Below are positions 62,395-64,000 of a stretch of DNA of 64,000 nucleotides, piece by piece. Source of the DNA: AWTP1-13 sp963775835 (GTDB lineage: Bacteria > Pseudomonadota > Alphaproteobacteria > Rhizobiales > Hyphomicrobiaceae). A program made the translations under genes and the position numbers. Where the stretch lies: assembly GCA_963775835.1 (NCBI GenBank), contig CAVZKV010000002.1, positions 310,001 through 374,000 on the forward strand, in the 5' to 3' direction. Positions within the stretch are counted from its first letter, which is position 1; every line of letters begins with the position of its first letter. The notes below the pieces were generated by a model. That model was not told the origin of the DNA, did not search any database, and was given only the letters and a program-made list of their open reading frames with translations.

Positions 62395-63216
62395 CTAGCC
62401 TGCTTTGATGCGAAACTCGAGCATGACGGGATGGTGGTCGCTGGCGCGATTGCTGGCGGGGCTATGCACGACCTCGCCGGCGACGACCTCGATTGCCCCA
62501 TTGGCAAGGATGTGGTCGATGCGGATGCCCGAGCTCTTGTCGTGATTGATGAGATCCGTCGGGATCGAGTAGCGCCGTCCGCAAGGCGGAATGGCGTCGC
62601 GCAAACCGAATTCGGCGAGGCGGGCAAACACCTGCCTCCCGCTTTCGATAAATCGATCGACGGCTTGCTCGGGCTCGCCGGCAAAGCTGCGGAAGGCCGC
62701 AATCAATTGCGGGCGGTCAATGGCGTCCTCCGGACTGATGGCGTTGAAATCGCCGCACACCAGCAGGGGCCCTGCAAGGGCGGCAACCATGGCGGCAAAA
62801 TCATCCGCCTTGTTTTCCGGACGTCGCAGGGGGTGGGGGTGATAGGATGCCACGGTCAGGGCCCCGAGCGGCGTGGCGAGCACGGCAATGAGCCCACCGC
62901 GGTTGTAGATGTTGAGCTCCTGCGAGCGCGTAATGGGATGCTGGCTCAAGATTGCGTTGCCCCAGGCGCCATCGTAAAGGGCGGCCGCCTGGTGGCGAAA
63001 AGCGAAGAGGTCGCCATAGTCGATCGCCGTGCCGGCGTGCGCGCGGCAAAACAGCGCTTCGTTCAGCACCAAGATGTCGGGATCGAGCTCGCGCACCAGG
63101 GTTAGTGCCGCGGCGCGCCGCTGCCGGTCGAGCAATCGACGCTCGGGCTCGCGGTCGTTGCGGGGCCGCAGCCCCTCGAGAATATTGAAGGAGACGAGCT
63201 TGAGTGGGCGAGCCAT
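62395..63216 (-). CDS. Endonuclease/exonuclease/phosphatase family protein
   Basis: A 273-residue member of the EEP fold. It has KLVSFNILEG (Asn), LVLNEALF (Glu), TVASYHPHPL, LLVCGDFNAISPEDA (Asp, Asn), RIDHILA and ASDHHPVMLEF (Asp-His pair), the full set of metal and catalytic residues. No signal peptide, so cytoplasmic. ATG 63216 (MARPLKLVSFN) is chosen; the longer frame crosses the divergent GH15 gene. Substrate not known: nucleic acid, phospholipid headgroup or small phosphate esters are all possible. Confidence 0.88.
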   Translation of the reverse strand: MARPLKLVSFNILEGLRPRNDREPERRLLDRQRRAAALTLVRELDPDILVLNEALFCRAHAGTAIDYGDLFAFRHQAAALYDGAWGNAILSQHPITRSQELNIYNRGGLIAVLATPLGALTVASYHPHPLRRPENKADDFAAMVAALAGPLLVCGDFNAISPEDAIDRPQLIAAFRSFAGEPEQAVDRFIESGRQVFARLAEFGLRDAIPPCGRRYSIPTDLINHDKSSGIRIDHILANGAIEVVAGEVVHSPASNRASDHHPVMLEFRIKAG

Positions 63217-63429
63217 GGCGTGCCGATCGGTCAAGGCGGAAAGCCGTATCCAGTTTAGCATTGTTGTCCCAGGGCGGGCTGCGACAGCCCACGGCCGGCC
63301 GAACGCGCTTGGGCAACCGTGGGGGCAACGGCGGGCCGATAGCTTTTCCGCGCGCTTCACCGGCCGCAAGGAACGCCACCGGCTCCTGTCTCGTTGATTT
63401 CGTTGTCTTTTGTTTGGAAGGCCCTCGCC

Positions 63430-64000
63430 ATGGCAAGTCGCATCGAAGACTATGCGCTGATCGGGGACTGCGAGACCGCCGCACTGGTCGGCAGCGACGG
63501 TTCGATCGACTGGTTGTGCTGGCCGCGCTTCGATTCGGGCGCCGTGTTTGCCGCCCTCGTCGGCGATTGCGGCAATGGCCATTGGCAAATTGCGCCGACG
63601 GACGCCAGCGCCCGGCGCTCGCGAAGATACCGCGGCAACACCCTGGTGCTGGAAACCGAATTGGTTACCGCCGATGGCGTGGCAACGCTCATCGAATTCA
63701 TGCCGCTGCGGGCGCAGGGCACCAGTCATATCGTGCGCATCGTGCAGGGCCACCGCGGCCGCGTCGCCATGCACACGCGCCTGATGCTGCGTTTCGACTA
63801 TGGCTCAATCGTGCCCTGGGTAACCAGGCTTGACGACAACACGATCAAAGCCATCGCCGGGCCAGACATGGCCGTGCTGCGCACAAACGTGGACCTGAAA
63901 GCGGAGGGCTTTAGCCATTGCGCCCAATTTAGCGTGGCCGCCGGCGAGACGGCGACCTTCGTGCTCGGTTATGGACCGTCCTTCCACGCCTTGCCCGAAC
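63430..64000 (+). CDS. Glycoside hydrolase family 15 (glucoamylase/trehalase type), N-terminal part
   Basis: A frame open from ATG 63430 to the window end, 190 residues seen. It begins RIEDYALIGDCETAALVGSDGSIDWLCWPRFDSGAVFAALVG, the hallmark N-terminal domain of bacterial GH15 enzymes that hydrolyse trehalose or glucan ends. The catalytic (alpha/alpha)6 barrel lies beyond the edge, so catalytic residues cannot be checked. It is divergent from the EEP gene with 213 bases between. Confidence 0.9.
   Translation, partial: MASRIEDYALIGDCETAALVGSDGSIDWLCWPRFDSGAVFAALVGDCGNGHWQIAPTDASARRSRRYRGNTLVLETELVTADGVATLIEFMPLRAQGTSHIVRIVQGHRGRVAMHTRLMLRFDYGSIVPWVTRLDDNTIKAIAGPDMAVLRTNVDLKAEGFSHCAQFSVAAGETATFVLGYGPSFHALPE

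Noticed and set aside
1..64000. CRISPR arrays, prophage or insertion sequences
   Set aside because: No regularly spaced direct repeats, no cas, transposase, integrase or phage structural genes were found on either strand.

Overview
The window is GC-rich alphaproteobacterial chromosome. Gene content and order point to a Rhodospirillales-like or similar free-living alphaproteobacterium. The signs are an argS / SPOR protein / nagZ / scpA-scpB / tatABC / serS / surE / LysM-LytM block, a divergent erpA-dgt pair, A-type ESL/DSL acyl carrier chemistry, and TTAA-N7-TTAA sites of the kind bound by the alphaproteobacterial cell-cycle regulator CtrA. No phage, plasmid, IS element or CRISPR array was seen. 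This is core chromosome with an accessory metabolic middle.

Layout. 1-16.3 kb: housekeeping block on the + strand (Fe-S insertion, dNTP hydrolysis, Arg-tRNA charging, peptidoglycan binding and recycling, chromosome condensation, an orphan ABC ATPase, Tat export, Ser-tRNA charging, nucleotidase, amidase activator). 16.6-19.9 kb: Calvin/pentose-phosphate/glycolysis genes tkt and pgk, with tkt heavily frameshifted. 20-25 kb: sulfur oxidation genes soxA, soxX, soxB and a CcdA/SoxV-type thiol transporter, then thiD. 26-30.7 kb: amino-acid catabolism (threonine dehydratase-like enzyme, two-gene overlap with an MFS carrier, DadA-like oxidase, P1 peptidase). 30.9-36.5 kb: a complete branched-chain amino acid ABC transporter, livHMGF, a small membrane protein and livK, on the - strand. 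36.7-39.6 kb: the second half of the sulfur module (CDGSH protein, soxZ, soxY, and divergent fccB). 40-50.8 kb: fatty acid module (fadE-fadJ-fadI, fadD, ACP and a KAS enzyme), with a 49-residue exported peptide gene and a phosphoesterase between. 51-58.7 kb: tRNA-CAU, SIMPL protein, LtrA, deoxyribosyltransferase and three MFS carriers, one split by an in-frame stop. 58.9-64 kb: FeeM-like acyltransferase, divergent from a broken GGDEF-EAL regulator, an EEP nuclease/phosphatase, and the start of a GH15 glucoamylase that runs off the end.

How the parts fit. SoxA, SoxX, SoxB, SoxY and SoxZ together make most of a periplasmic thiosulfate oxidation system. FccB adds sulfide oxidation. SoxB, SoxY and FccB carry twin-arginine signals and so depend on the Tat translocase encoded 10 kb away. 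The fad genes, liv transporter, threonine dehydratase and DadA-like enzyme suggest a mixed heterotroph that uses fatty and amino acids and supplements with reduced sulfur.

A caution runs through the window. Five loci (tatB, tkt, soxY, one MFS gene, the GGDEF-EAL gene) have one or more reading-frame breaks, most easily explained by one-base indels. Some of these genes are normally indispensable, so assembly errors are at least as likely as decay. The breaks are recorded individually.
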